A stretch of 64,000 bases of DNA from contig NW_024883090.1 in the NCBI RefSeq assembly GCF_019059575.1, positions 50,001 to 114,000 of the forward strand, given 5' to 3'. The position numbers were made by a program, and so were the translations under genes. A model generated the notes under the pieces. The model did no database searches. It was not told the DNA's origin and worked only from the letters and a program-made list of their open reading frames with translations. Positions 1 to 26,573 of the stretch are shown here, one piece after another; positions within the stretch are counted from its first letter, which is position 1; each line of letters opens with the position of its first letter. The DNA comes from Amphibalanus amphitrite. Its lineage: Eukaryota > Arthropoda > Thecostraca > Balanomorpha > Balanidae.

Positions 1-602
1 CTGTTAGACAGGGACGGAGGCGGCCGACTGATGGTGGCAAAAACCGCTGAACTGCAGGCCACGGGGTCTTAGCCCAGGGCGTCTCTAAAATTAAATGACA
101 CAATGCCGCTCCACTGCCTCAGTCTACGGCAAAAATAGGTAGCTTTCAAACAGAACACGATCCAGAATTACTCACTTCCTCAGCCCATACAAGACATTAT
201 CCAGTGGAAAAGATCAGTCGTCCCTCGCTCCCCAGTCCGCCCTCAGTAAGCCACTCAGTACATACACCAGGTGGTCGGTAGTGACCGAACACCTGTCGGC
301 AATCAGCAGCCACCTGTTCTGAACAGGACCAGACGAGACGGACCGCCATGAACCACGGCACTGTACGACAGACAGCCCCAAGGAGCGACACAAAAGCCTG
401 TCATCCATTGAAAGGAAGTGGCTTATCTATCCTCACATAACAGGCATTGACTGATACCTGAACTGGATAGCGGGCAGCGGCAGTTCAAGATCCCATATAC
501 CAATTATCACGTTAGGCTCGATCTTCGTGTGAATTCCTGCATGAACTACCGTCTACCTCTCATCTAAGTGGGTACAAACATAGTTCTGAGGCCAGTTTTA
601 CC
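1..602. other. No recognisable gene
   Basis: Only short open frames with no family resemblance. Nothing here supports a gene, RNA or named repeat. Confidence 0.5.
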
Positions 603-825
603 AATAGAAAAATAGCCGCCAGCCGGTTTTTTTTTTCCTAATGCCATCCCCGAATTTGGTCATCCAGACGAGAAAAAATGATACCGATGTGACTGTGTCA
701 GTTAGGCTGGCTGTTATAATTAGTCACAACAGTATCACTTTTTCTCGCCTGGAAAGCCAACTTCTGGGACGGCATTTGGGAAGAAAAAAAAAATCCGACC
801 GGCGGATATTTTTCTGTTGATAAAT
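603..825. repeat. Imperfect inverted repeat, MITE-like
   Basis: Arms of roughly 85 bp at about 603-690 and 733-825 are imperfect reverse complements. They share an oligo-T/oligo-A run, a GCCGCCAGCCGG/CCGGCGG block and a CCAGACGAGAAAAA/TTTTTCTCGCCTGG block. The centre is about 690-735. There is no coding capacity. It is probably a decayed palindromic MITE; ends and target duplication were not resolved. Confidence 0.5.
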
Positions 826-1734
826 CTGGCCTGTGACCGAATTACTGCACGCACTGTTCGGCAGTGAAGTTCTGTACGCACAAACTCCAAGTTTGAAATC
901 CCGCATGTCGCATTCGCCACTGAAAACCCCATACACACACAACCCATCCAAGCCCTGCCCCTCCCCGTTCCCCTCCGCGCCCCGTCCGGCCACGTTTCTG
1001 CTCTAATGGCCTGCAGTGCTGGCCGAGGTCACGGTTGGTCCGCCGACCGGCACGGTGGACGGTTCAGGGCGAGTGGCCTGCGACGGTCGGCGGCAGCGAG
1101 CGCCACAGTGAACTGACGCGGTGTTTTGATGAATTGTCAGGGAGTTCTGGTATCGCTGATCCTGATGACATTATGTTTTGATGACGCAAGGGTTGGTTGT
1201 CTAGGAGTCTGGCGAATGCTCGTGAGAGCCAAAAACAAGTAATAATGCCGCAGTGAACTGGCAGGACCACTGCGGAAATACACTTACGCAAAAATGAGCA
1301 GTATGAGGTAATTACAACGGATCAAAACAACATGAAAGGACGAACATTATAGAAACAGATACTGATTTGGTCACTCTTCCCTGCTGTTGGAGAAAATTAT
1401 ATGACGCTTATATTGACAATCACCACCTTTACACATCACGCGTTCTAAACTGAAGCGGTTCAATATCTAATCTCAAATGGCAGCAAATATTTCTAATGCA
1501 TGCTTAATATTGTCAAAGTGTCACGCAAACAGCACCTGAGGTTAAGTGCTAACAATCGTGCCATACCATAATTTGTGCCTGTATTCCTAGAAGTGGAATA
1601 TTCAATTACGACGGCATCGAAGAAAAGTGACAGCGGTGGGCCAATATAGGGCAATGAATAGTTTCCGGGTGTTTACGTAAGGTGTGAGTGCGCGAGAAGC
1701 CAATCGACTAGAATTAAAATATGGTAGAAACGAT
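826..1734. other. No recognisable gene
   Basis: Unique-looking, moderately AT-rich sequence. No supported feature seen. Confidence 0.45.
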
Positions 1735-1738
1735 ATTA

Positions 1739-2584
1739 CAGTCGGGGGAGGTTTGGTCAATCGTTGTCATTTTTAGCACGTGCTATTTTTGTCACACGTG
1801 CTAAAAATGACAACGATTCTGCTATTTTTGACAACGATGAGGCCGATTTCACTCCTCAGCGAGGAAATGAAGATTTTGGAAAGATAAACACTGATTTTGG
1901 AAAAGAAGTGCTGCCACCTGGTGCAAGACGAAGAATCCAGCTTTAATATGCCTGTTATTTGTATGGTAGTTTGTTTTGTGGCCTGAAGTTGGAACTTAAA
2001 ATTGAAGCATCCGAAAATGATCGATATTGATCGAAAACATGATGTTGATGAAAAAATAATATTTTAAGTTGAGAGAGGAGGCCATTTTATCCAGATGCAG
2101 TAGTTTACTTCTTGAAATTATTTTTGCTAATGACGGCTGCTAATTATCCCTCATTACATGGCAGTCGTCGTAAGCAAAAATAATTTCAAGAAGTAAACCA
2201 CCGCATCTGGATAAAATGGCCTCCTCTCTCAACTTAACATATTATTTTTTTCATCAACATCATGATTTCGATCAATATCGATCATTTTCGGATGCTTCAA
2301 TTTAAAGTTCCAACTTCGGGCCACAAAAAAGGGTATACTTCAACGTTGGACTACCATACAAACAACGGCCATATTAAAGCTGGTTTCTTCTTCTTGCACC
2401 AGGTGGCAGCACTTCTTTTCCAAAATCAGTGCTTGTATTTCCAAAATCGTGATTTCCTCGCTGAGGAGTGAAATCGGCTTCATCGTTGCTAAAAATAGCT
2501 GATAGCGTTGTCATTTTTAGCACATGGTTGCCAAAAATGGCATGTGCTAAAAATGACAACCATTGACCAAACCTCCCCCAACTG
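1739..2584. mobile_element. Fold-back (long inverted repeat) element
   Basis: The two halves are near-complete reverse complements meeting around 2125-2180, so arms are roughly 380-400 bp of an 846-bp element. It starts CAGTCGGGGGAGG and ends CCTCCCCCAACTG, and both sides carry the direct repeat ATTA (1735-1738 and 2585-2588), a likely 4-bp target duplication. Inside each tip is a smaller hairpin built on GCACGTGCTA/TAGCACACGTG. Short open frames in both orientations are mirror images of each other, not genes. The family is not recognised. Confidence 0.75.
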
Positions 2585-2588
2585 ATTA

Positions 2589-3376
2589 GGAGTAAAGGTG
2601 CTACATACAAATGGCAAGTGCATTGCAGTGCATTGCAGCACGAAGGTATGCATCACTGCATGTTTCAAACCACGGAGCTAAGGCACACTAAGCAGATGGA
2701 GGCAAGGCGGATCCAATCTCAAAAGCAGCTGACGGCACATTGGTTCGGCTTACCGCACCAGCCGACCCCACTCAGGGAACTCGGCTGGCGCCATGCGGCC
2801 CGAGCCGCAGCTCCCGCCACTAATAACTGTTCACATCTCAGCGGCACTGCACTAACCCTACACCCTACCGGCGATGCACTTCCCCACCGACACTGTACTA
2901 AGGTCACGCCCCGCGTCAATAAACTTAGCCTTACATCCAACGGCGCTACTCTCAGCTCACATCCCAGCGACACTTCACCCAGCTCACAACTCACCGGAAC
3001 TGTCCGAAGCTCACACTCACCAGAAGTGCACTAAGCTCACGCCCTACCGACACTCAGCACTCAGTCCTCGTCCCACCGGCACTCAGCAACTAGGGCACTT
3101 CGCACTAAGCCCACACCCCACCAGCACAGAGCACTCAGCTCACACCCCACCAGCACTCAGCACTCAGCTCACATCCACCCGCCCGTCGCCCGCTGCGACA
3201 CGGCGGCGGCCGGCCACTGGCCGTCACCGGCGGCGACCGAGCAGCGGCGCCCGCCCCGCCCCGCCCCGCGGCCGCCCAGGCGCCGGAAGCGGGCAAATGG
3301 CCCGCCGGCCCGCCGCCCGAATCCATGTGCGCACGGAGGTGCGACCGGCGACGCGTGGAGGCGTGCTGACAGAGTG
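2589..3376. repeat. Degenerate CACCAGCACTCAGC-type repeats, GC-rich 3' part
   Basis: From about 2830 to 3180 the sequence repeats, loosely, units such as CACCAGCACTCAGCTCACA. From 3180 it becomes very GC-rich. The long + frame across 2874-3698 has low-complexity composition and runs into the 11-bp array, so I do not call it a gene. Confidence 0.45.
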
Positions 3377-3602
3377 GCGAGCTGCGGGCGAGCTGCGGGC
3401 GAGCTGCGGGCGAGCTGCGGGCGAGCTGCGGGCGAGCTGCGGGCGAGCTGCGGGCGAGCTGCGGGCGAGCTGCGGGCGAGCTGCGGGCGAGCTGCGGGCG
3501 AGCTGCGGGCGAGCTGCGGGCGAGCTGCGGGCGAGCTGCGGGCGAGCTGCGGGCGAGCTGCGGGCGAGCTGCGGGCGAGCTGCGGGCGAGCTGCGGGCGA
3601 GC
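3377..3602. repeat. 11-bp minisatellite, about 20 perfect copies
   Basis: The unit GAGCTGCGGGC is repeated head to tail about 20.5 times without a visible mismatch. Because 11 is not a multiple of 3, the reading frame cycles every 33 bp, and frames on both strands stay open, which creates spurious long frames. Confidence 0.95.
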
Positions 3603-5234
3603 ACCGGTAGACCACAGCGCGGCGGGGCGGTGGCCGAGCCAAGGACGGGCGTCGGACGGAGCTACTGGTGCGAGGTCTGGGGTTCTGCCGGGGGCTAGAG
3701 GTGCTCACAGCGGGCTTCTGAGATACATAGCTGGTGAAGAGCGGGCTTCCAGGCAATACCTATACCGAACTGATATGGAAGGATGGCACAAAAATGGAAT
3801 GGGTCGTATTCGCGTGCGAAACACAAGAGTCAAATTGATGTGCAAATCACGCCGGAAAATCGTCTTTATGGTAAATCGTCCAAAACGTTATTACAAACGT
3901 TAAATACGATGTAACCGTGAAACACCCCTTCCAAAAAAAAACTGCTTAAAAAAGAATCACAGGTGCTATCAATGATAATAAGGCATGGCCACCAAGAGAG
4001 TTCTTATTTTGTCAAACTTCATTCTAAGAAATTGAAGTAAATACAGAATAGATTATTATCAAACACCATTTTTTACAATGCCTTACGTTTGTTCACTTTA
4101 CCGAAAAATAAGTTTTTTTTGCAATGGATTTATGATTTTTTATTCTAAAAATAATCAACAAAGAAAATAAAACCTTTTTATTAAAAATGTTATTTTTTGT
4201 GTTTTAAATAAGAACTATATTCTAAATAAAATATGCTTGACGCGGAAGTTTATTACGTGTTGACCAATCATATTGCGTAGTTCAAACCCATTGGCTGTAA
4301 GCAGCATGCCGATTGGCTGGCGCCAAGCTGAGGCTGAGGTGGCTGCATTCTGAGTGTTTCTTCATTAGGACACCACTTTCCTGTTTAGGACACTCTTTTC
4401 GTAACGAGAAATGGAATATCTTTGCTAGGGTGATCGTTGGGCCGTAAAAGCTTCTCATTTGTGCTACTCTCAGCTCAAGCTACAAGACTGCTATTCCAGT
4501 TCAAAACCCCATGTTAAAACTTAAGGACATTCAGCATGGAATTTTAGGGAAAATGAAACATTTTTTACATTTTTACGTCAACTACAATAATTTTTGCCTG
4601 GTCATGAAGTTTCATACTAACGATATCAGATGCTGACATATGCAAGCGAACATGCGGTCAGTCCCGCGGTAATTTTGTTGCCATTTGGTGTCGGGACATG
4701 CGACCGCGTAGACTGGAACGTGAGTGAATTTACCGAACTACTGTTGTAAACTCTGTTTAAGTGGTTGATAATTATTCTGCTGTATTTTTATCAGCCCTGA
4801 AAGCCATATTTTACTTGGATACTAGCTGTTTAGCGTTGTTTCAAGGAGCGTCACACATGAGCGTCGTTTTTGCCTGCGGTTTTTTAGGCACGATCGTTTT
4901 GGGGGAATTTCTTTTATCTTGGTAGCTATGTGTGACTTATTTATAATTTTCATTATGATTTCGATCATTTCTCGTCCCCACCCAAACAGGCTTTTTGCCA
5001 TTTACACTCAATAAGATAGGAAAAAGTAGATTTGTATTGGGACTAGGTGTTTTGAGAGTGAAACGTATTATGCGTTCCCATTTTTGGATAGGTACTTACT
5101 TGTGCTCGTCAATTATCAGTGTAAAACAAACAGGTGCTTGACATGCCTCCACCCTCGGCGCTGACGGCGGATAAAGGTATGGAATACTTTGTTGAACATC
5201 GCTGAGCGTTGTGAAGTACTTAATTCTGCAAAGG
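3603..5234. other. No recognisable gene
   Basis: AT-rich sequence. Around 4260-4320 there are closely spaced CCAAT/ATTGG motifs, but no neighbouring open gene uses them. Nothing else supported. Confidence 0.4.
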
Positions 5235-5242
5235 GTTCCTGC

Positions 5243-5545
5243 TATTGGTGCCAATCGGAATTTCTTTTCTTGGAATTCCAATTTTTGTCCAATTCCAATT
5301 TGGAATTTGGACGGAATTCTTAACATTTTTTGGAAATTAATCGGAACACAAGGCCTTTAAAATTTATAATTTTAAAACGGAGGCCTTTAAAACGCTTTTA
5401 AACACTTTTAAAATTTACGCAAAAAATGCAAAAATCGTTAAAAATTGGAATAGCCCCCGCTTTGGACAAAATTGGAAATTTACTTGGCAATTTCTTGGAA
5501 TTGGATCGGAATTGGAATTGAAATTTCATGAAATTGGCACCACTA
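5243..5545. mobile_element. 303-bp MITE, hAT-like, 8-bp TSD
   Basis: The ends TATTGGTGCCAAT and ATTGGCACCACTA are inverted repeats (11 or 12 of 13). The element is flanked by a perfect 8-bp direct repeat GTTCCTGC (5235-5242 and 5546-5553), the duplication length typical of hAT elements. The interior is built from AATTGGAATT-type short palindromes. No coding capacity. Confidence 0.8.
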
Positions 5546-5553
5546 GTTCCTGC

Positions 5554-6597
5554 CCACTGCGGGATCGACGGGAATGAGAGCACGGAAGACCTGGTGAAAC
5601 AAGCGGCCGCCCTGCCGGAAAGGTCATCTCATGATTGTTGCGTCAACAAGTATTTGAGGCGTCAGACGTGATGCGTGTTGATGAAAAGAGCCCGTGAAAG
5701 GCGTCGGTGAAATCGTTCCCAATTTTGGGTACGCCGTTCCCATAACAAGGAACGCTGGCAGCGCCAGTGTACGAAAGCGTTCCCAAATTTGGGCACGCGG
5801 CCCGGGCGGCGGACGGCTTTAGTAATAGAGGGGAAGGATTTGAAACTATGTTGGGCTTTACAATATCAATCTCTTTCTCAGCAATATTGATATAAATATC
5901 AGGGGGTTCATGATCATTTTATATTTTTTGGATGTCATTTAATAGTTTTTCTTCTTGTTTGAAATAATGCCTACAGCCTACATGGCGTTTCCATGTTTGG
6001 GTTTTTTGTTCCCAAACTTGAATTTGGGAATGAAAATGCATTCCCAAAAATGGGCAAGCTTGACCATAGTTCTGCCTACTGAAATACCACCATATCTGTA
6101 TGACCAGAATGCAGCAGAGTTGTCACTGATCTGTTTCTTTTATCACTGATCAGTTAGCAATGCCTGGGAAATGCCCAAGAATCAAGACAGTTATCATTGA
6201 TTCTTTATTAACTGACTTTCAAAGAGTGATTAATGTGGTGATTGAAGAGTGGTTAATGACATGTATGGGGATTTTCATGCATATTATGCATCTGCTCAAG
6301 TTTTCAAAGCTTTCAAAAGTTTGAGCATTGAAACAAATTCTGTTAGATTGTCAAAAATCAAAATACATAATTGTCAAAATGCATGTATTCTTATTACTAA
6401 ATAATTTGATTGCATGTAATATTTTAAATAGCCTTCTACTGCACTTTGATCTTGAGCCTACCAAGAAACTCTACCTACCCAAATTATGAAGCATATCACT
6501 ATACACCACGCGACCATTGCTGGTCTGTATTGGCAAATATTGGGACATGGCAGCAGTACCTGAAAATACAAATAAGTCGACACTAGACAGACGCTGG
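5554..6597. other. No gene; TTCCCAAATTTGGG-type motifs
   Basis: Between about 5705 and 6055 several copies of TTCCCAAATTTGGG-like palindromes occur in both orientations, suggesting a decayed palindromic repeat. No coding sequence recognised. Confidence 0.35.
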
Positions 6598-6598
6598 T

Positions 6599-6750
6599 GA
6601 AAACAGGGTGCCTGAGGGCATATGGAAACAGCGACTATTAAGAACTTCTCTCCCTCGGCTCTCAATGCCTTCTAGATTCTGGGTGTCACATGGTTTATGC
6701 GAGTGAATTTCTAGAGCCTTGATCAAATCGCGCAAGGCGCCCTGTTTTCA
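6599..6750. mobile_element. MITE with GAAAACAGGGCGCC-type ends
   Basis: Starts GAAAACAGGGTGCC and ends GGCGCCCTGTTTTC, about 150 bp. Two more members of the same family are at 43268-43402 and 56518-56686. The members share ends and a middle containing GATCAAAT and CACGTGA-like motifs. No open reading frame. Confidence 0.7.
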
Positions 6751-7796
6751 GACCGTCGTGACGCGTCGTCTCACTCAACAGCATCAGGGCTGTCTCCCAA
6801 GCAAGGTCCTACTCACTGAGAACAACAGATCAACCAATCAGATTAATATTGATATCTATGAATCAATAATAACTTGAGAACAGATCAATCATTCAGATTA
6901 ATATATTGATATATGAATCAATCATAGCTTAACTACTATTTTGCGATTGGACCTACAGCTTGAACTTGTCTTTATTCCTTTACTTTTTGATCAATTATTG
7001 TCAAGAACAAATGAAGCTTAAAAACTGCACTGGTACCTATTCGTCTGAATATTTTAACTAGAATGTTGATGCAGCATGAATGATATGCAGCATCTGTCAT
7101 TTAGTAATGAAAATGGGGAACCAGCATCGACTTAAAAAAGCAAAAATATAATCCATTGATTGATACTGTGTAGGTACGAGACAGAGGCACCTACATAAAA
7201 CATACCTTGTCAAACGTCTGAGGGTGCCGAAATTGAGTTAATTCGGTAAAATCCTCCCAATGATCCTTCTCAAATTCGCAAGAAAACTTCCAAAATTCAC
7301 GCAACCAGCACCAACTCTCCTCAGATTCTCCAATAACTGCTACGGCGCATGTGCGCCGTTTTCTTCCCATTAGAAGTTATTTTGTCATAATTATAAGATT
7401 TTCAATCAGTTTTTGCTATACTTATTTTAAATATTCAAAAAAAAATTATGAAAGACACTAAACGTACGTTCTTATTCAAAAAAGGTGATAAATCGTAAAA
7501 CAAACAGCTTAAAATATTTCTTTTAACTCTCGAAATACATAGGCGTTCACAGGTTCATAAAATTGCAGGTCAATATTTCTTATTGCATGTCGGCAAAGTG
7601 AATCACGTGAATGTTCTTCACGAATTTGATTATTTTAATATCACCATGAATCAATTTGTTGGTTTTGAAGTCATAAAAATATCCATAGCTTAATCTAACT
7701 TTGAGATTTTTATATACAAACATGGCGCAGCAGATAACTTGTTTCAATAGTGGCGTTGTTATGCGCTGTTTATGTATCGAAACGAGATATGACTTT
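6751..7796. other. No recognisable gene
   Basis: AT-rich. A repeated ATTAATATTGATAT-like stretch at 6840-6920 is a local duplication. No supported gene or RNA. Confidence 0.4.
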
Positions 7797-8252
7797 GGGC
7801 CTGTTCCAGCGCCTCCAGAAGAAATTCTTGACTGGAGGCTCTACCAGAGGTTTTACTGGAGGCGCTGGAACGCAATCTGGAGATTTCTGGAGATTGGCGT
7901 CATAGATACCAAAAGAATGACGATTGTTCTCTCTTGAAACGCAAAATTTGTTTTCAATTTTAGTTAAAAAGATAAATAAAATTATAGCAATGTAATTTTC
8001 TTTACATTCAAGTTGTAAAATAATCAGTCAAATGTCCTTTGTTTACATTCGTGATTGTCACATGTGCACCATAATTGTAGACCAGAGCCTCCAGAGAAAT
8101 TTGGACCTCTCAACTCTCTGGAGGCTACTGGAGGTTTCTGGAGCTTTGGCGAGAGCTTTCTGGAGCTTTCTGGAGGCGCTGGAACGCTCTCTGGAGGATT
8201 CTAGAGCTTTCTGGAGCTTTCTGGAGGTTTCTGGAGGCGCTGGAACAGGCCC
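7797..8252. mobile_element. MITE with GGGCCTGTTCCAG ends, upstream of TTC17-like gene
   Basis: Begins GGGCCTGTTCCAGCGCCTCC and ends with its reverse complement. The inside contains many CTGGAGG/CCTCCAG and TCTGGAGCTTT motifs in both orientations. A relative with the same tip is at 17662-17829. It lies 174 bp before the start codon of the TTC17-like gene, so it may overlap that gene's promoter or 5' UTR. Confidence 0.75.
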
Positions 8253-8426
8253 AATGTCAACAAGGGGTGCCCGTGTGATTAGATGGAGTAGATGAGACCA
8301 TTTTTTAATGATTACAAGATACCCTATTGTGCAACGAATTTTTGTTATCTGGAATGCGATGATTTTCCATCGCATAATAAATTGAAACCACCTGTGTTTA
8401 AACGTCAGGTGTCTCAGAAAGTGAAG

Positions 8427-23242
<14,816 letters not shown>

Positions 23243-24185
23243 CATGGTGTCGCGGCAAGGCGCGGCTGCCGCCGCCCCCGTCGTTTTTTCGACGGTCCCG
23301 TACGCTGCCCGGCGGTTTTTGCAGAGAGATTGGGTCGGCTGTTTTCAGCCGCCGTTCGCGCCAGTTCTTACATTTGTTTTCATTTGGAAGTCTTGTTGGG
23401 AACGATGCAAGGAATCGTTCTGCTGCCGACAGAGATTTGTACGAGCCAGATCGAGCGCAGAAGTTTCAGTTTGGGCAAGTTTTGTTTGGGCCAGTTTCGT
23501 GCCGACAGGAGTAAGAAATCGATCTGTTGTAGTGTTCATTAAGTCGTAAGTTCACGACGGAAGGGTACAAATGTGATTTAGTTGCTTGTAGAGATTTGCT
23601 GTGATTTTATTGATGCTCATTGACGAAAGTTGATTTACCTGTAATTGCTTTCCGTCTACTGGCATTCTGTACATGTGTTTGATGATCGTATTTGGCGCAG
23701 TTTTGCTTTGTTGCCGACCCGCTCCCAGACCGTTGAGCTGCGCGGGCGCGCGGATGGAGGAGAACGACACAAGTCGACTGCCACCACCGCCAATGGTGGA
23801 TCAAATATACGCAATGCAAGGAATGTTATTAGTGACGACGATAAGCCAACTTCGCTACCTACCCAGCCGCGGAAACTCAGCTCTCGCTCCAGCGCTAAGT
23901 ATATTTTCCAGTAGTATCTATGTACATATAACCATGTTGCACGGATATCCGACCGGACACTGCCATTACAACACAGGCCCTACTTCGGTACTGACGTCTT
24001 GCGAACGCCGTCATCACATCAGCTGCCGGCCAGCCGCCACTGTCGGCTCGCCGGCGCGTGCGCACGATGTAGGTGAAAGCCACTGCTCCCGGTTAGGCGA
24101 CTCAGAGCCGCAGCCCGCCCCGTACAAAAACCCCGCACACTACTCGACCGGCCGGCGGCGGCGTCGGCGCGCTCCCGGCCGGTGC
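23243..24185. other. Convergent 3' region between TTC17-like and ATPIF1 genes
   Basis: Contains the 3' UTRs of both genes. TTTATT at 23607-23612 could be the AATAAA of the - strand gene. No clear + strand AATAAA was seen nearby. Open frames here are not conserved families. Confidence 0.5.
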
Positions 24186-24335
24186 CTACTCCTGCTGCTT
24201 CTTCTGCTGCTCCTTCAGCTTGTCGATGCGGCCCTTGTGCCGGTTGATGGCCTCCTGGTGGCGGGCGATCTCGTGCTCGTGGTGGGACACCTCCTCGTCC
24301 AGGTGCGTCCTCAGCTTGGCCAGCTGCTCGCTTTG
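24186..24335 (-). CDS. ATPIF1 last exon (coiled coil)
   Basis: Starts with CAA AGC GAG after the acceptor AACAG and ends at TAG (24186-24188). Encodes the antiparallel coiled-coil dimerisation region. Confidence 0.88.
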   Translation of the reverse strand, partial: QSEQLAKLRTHLDEEVSHHEHEIARHQEAINRHKGRIDKLKEQQKKQQE

Positions 24336-24846
24336 CTGTTGGGAAAAGACGTAAACAAGAGTGCCAGATTTGAACGTGCTGAAAACTGAAAACGAGTCAC
24401 TCCTGAATATGGCGCACACAAGTTGAGACTAACGTCATGGAAACAACATTGGTTTACATTTCATTTAGCTCAAGATCGAAACGAATCACCATTGCAACTT
24501 TCTACTTCAAAATATCAAAGCCGTATGGCAACTAGGTATTTGCTGACATGTCGGTAACTGAACGGGGGAACTAATGGGCGATGCAAAAAATAGTGACAAT
24601 GTCACAATTTAGCATAATGAGATGTCTACCAAAGCACTGTGGAACTCGATTCACCCAACCAGCCGTTCTGGCACCATTCTCTCACACATCTAACACCCAC
24701 TGCTCACCAGTTTGCGGAAGTACTGCTCCTCGTGGGCGAACTCCATTTTGCCGAAGGAGCCGCCGGCCTCGCGGATCGAGCCGCCGCCGCCGCCGCCCTT
24801 ACCGGCGCCGGAGCCGGGCTCTCCACTGGACATCATCCTCGCCTGC
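24186..24846 (-). CDS. Mitochondrial ATP synthase inhibitor (IF1), two 3' exons
   Basis: On -, exon about 24846-24708 joins exon 24335-24186 in phase 0 (CTG|GTGAGC donor; TTTTCCCAACAG acceptor). The product has a Gly-rich stretch then [15 protein letters not shown], the inhibitory motif that inserts into F1-ATPase, followed by a long charged coiled coil ([20 protein letters not shown]) ending KKQQE and TAG. The His-rich coil governs pH-dependent dimer/tetramer state in the family. IF1 blocks ATP hydrolysis by reversed F1Fo synthase in the matrix. The exon begins just after CCTCAG; the two Met codons there are probably internal because no targeting presequence precedes them, so an upstream exon (higher coordinates) is missing from this call. 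Confidence 0.88.
24708..24846 (-). CDS. ATPIF1 penultimate exon (inhibitory region)
   Basis: Encodes a run of six Gly and [20 protein letters not shown]. The acceptor could be at 24847 (CCTCAG) or 24843 (GGCAG), differing by four bases; the choice depends on the phase of the unseen upstream exon. Confidence 0.85.
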
Positions 24847-24849
24847 CTG

Positions 24850-26508
24850 AGGACGCAAACAGGGGAGGATTAGCGGCCTATACGGTATCCTGCTTGGATG
24901 GTAAGACGGGGGCCTGTCACCTATATTATGAACTCGAATTGCCATAGGCTGCAGCTTAAAGTTGACATTATGATGTTGCATAGCATTCAGCAAGCACTTG
25001 TGGATAAATTCCAAGTTGATTGTGAAACAATAAATGAAAAACAATGAAATGACATTAATAGTGTATGAGCAAGGTTAAAAACTTTTTGCCTGGGTACCAC
25101 TCAGCTGACCTGATAAAGCAGGGCCAATAAATGTTTGCAAATCATACCCTGAACCTGCATCAATTAAATAGGTGATCAATGAAGAACACCCACTAATAGA
25201 CACTTTCACCTTCCTAAACCTTCAAATTGTGTCATATTCATCTACGAGACAACTGACCCATCTACCAAGTCAGACACTGGTGGATCCAGACAGGCTGTCT
25301 TTGATGCTGGGGGGGGGGGGCATGGTCATCTACCAAGTCTTCAAATTCCAAAAATTCATTGGATTTTGATTCCTTACACACTACTGTGCAGTTTAAAATG
25401 CTCTTCTTCTCATTAAAAATGTAATTTTTGTCATATTCTCAGAAAAACTCAAGATTTATATCTAGGGTACTGTGGGGGTACCATGGGAGAGGGTAAAATG
25501 CCCCCTGGATCAGCCAATGAAATTACACAGTACAGCAAATAGGTAGGCCAAGGCGGCGGAACGGGGAGGGCACAGTGCCCCCTTTGGTTTTGGCATTTTA
25601 ACATTGGCCCTATGGACATTGCATGGAAAGAATGGGACCAAAAGTCGGCAGTGCTGCCGCTACTGGTACAGCACATGAACACTGGCTCAAAATAGCAAAA
25701 ACATTTAGCAAAATTGCCAAATATTTAGATTTATATATTAAAAAACTGTAGCTTAAAAATTAACTATGGCTCCTAAAAAGCGGCACAAATCAAAATGCAA
25801 ATGTCAAATCACTCTTGAAAATCAACTTATTCATTACAGTTAAATCTGATGTACCAACCCCCTCCCAAAAAAAAAACAATCTGCCACATACATAACTTTA
25901 ATGGTTTAACCAAACTACCCGGTTCAGGTTGTCCAGCTCTGCATGTTCAACAATTCCTTGTAAAATTAGACTAGTACCTGAACATGGGGATGCTTGCACG
26001 TAGACCAGACGAGGCGCGAGGCAAAAACGCCATTTTGGAAACACTTTTATATAATAAACTACCTAAAATAAGCCTATGGCCCAACAAATATCACACAACA
26101 AAAAGCGGACTGGGAGCACCCGGCAATGCGATTATAGAAGGCCTCGACGGCCTCGAGTTTGTTCTTATCTTTGCAGCGCCTCTACCGGTGAAAATAACTT
26201 AGCTTAGATATGCCTCTAAATCTCTCCTTAGAATAAAAGTATTTTGTTTCAGAGCATTTTTTGTACCCATTTTATTTTAAAATAATAAAATAAAAAGGTA
26301 TTTTGAGATGACACATTCGATCATTATTTCTATAAAGACGCATTACCCTCTTATACCGCTAGGGGCAGGAAAATTACCAAACAAAACACTGGAAAGCTAG
26401 CTCTAGCTTGTATTGAGACACTAATGACGCATGAGACGCTTATGTGCTCGAAACTTCCCGAAAAACTCAGCAGATGTCCTTGCAGTCGCAATAAACCAAT
26501 TCCTGCAG
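24850..26508. other. ATPIF1 upstream/intron region, no exon identified
   Basis: Should contain the IF1 presequence exon on - but I could not identify it. There is a run of G at about 25311-25320 and a GGATCCAG pair suggesting a small decayed element at 25280-25515. Confidence 0.35.
25550..25672. mobile_element. GGCGGAAC-ended MITE, copy 2
   Basis: Reverse-orientation relative of 18824-18961, with the CGGCGGAACGGGGAGGGCAC end and the CCAAAAGTCGGCAGTGCTGC end. Confidence 0.6.
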
Positions 26509-26573
26509 TGGCGCCATCTGGATCAGAAGGAGCACCCGTCGCCCGATTTCGTGGCGGCGTGGACCGACGTCAG
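26509..26573 (+). CDS. Possible single coding exon, family unknown
   Basis: 65 nt between a good acceptor (CCAATTCCTGCAG) and a donor (CAG|GTAACC). The open frame reads WRHLDQKEHPSPDFVAAWTD, which looks protein-like and has high third-position GC against an AT-rich surround. No partner exon was found, so it could be chance or an old retrocopy. Confidence 0.25.

Noticed and set aside
3377..3602. CRISPR-like array
   Set aside because: No spacers; uninterrupted tandem repeats in a eukaryotic context.
2874..3698. 274-codon open frame on + and long frames on -
   Set aside because: Low-complexity composition and most of its length lies in or beside the 11-bp minisatellite, which keeps frames open on both strands.
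23673..24389. 238-codon frame on +
   Set aside because: Runs antisense through the ATPIF1 last exon; its poly-Leu part is the complement of the coiled-coil codons.
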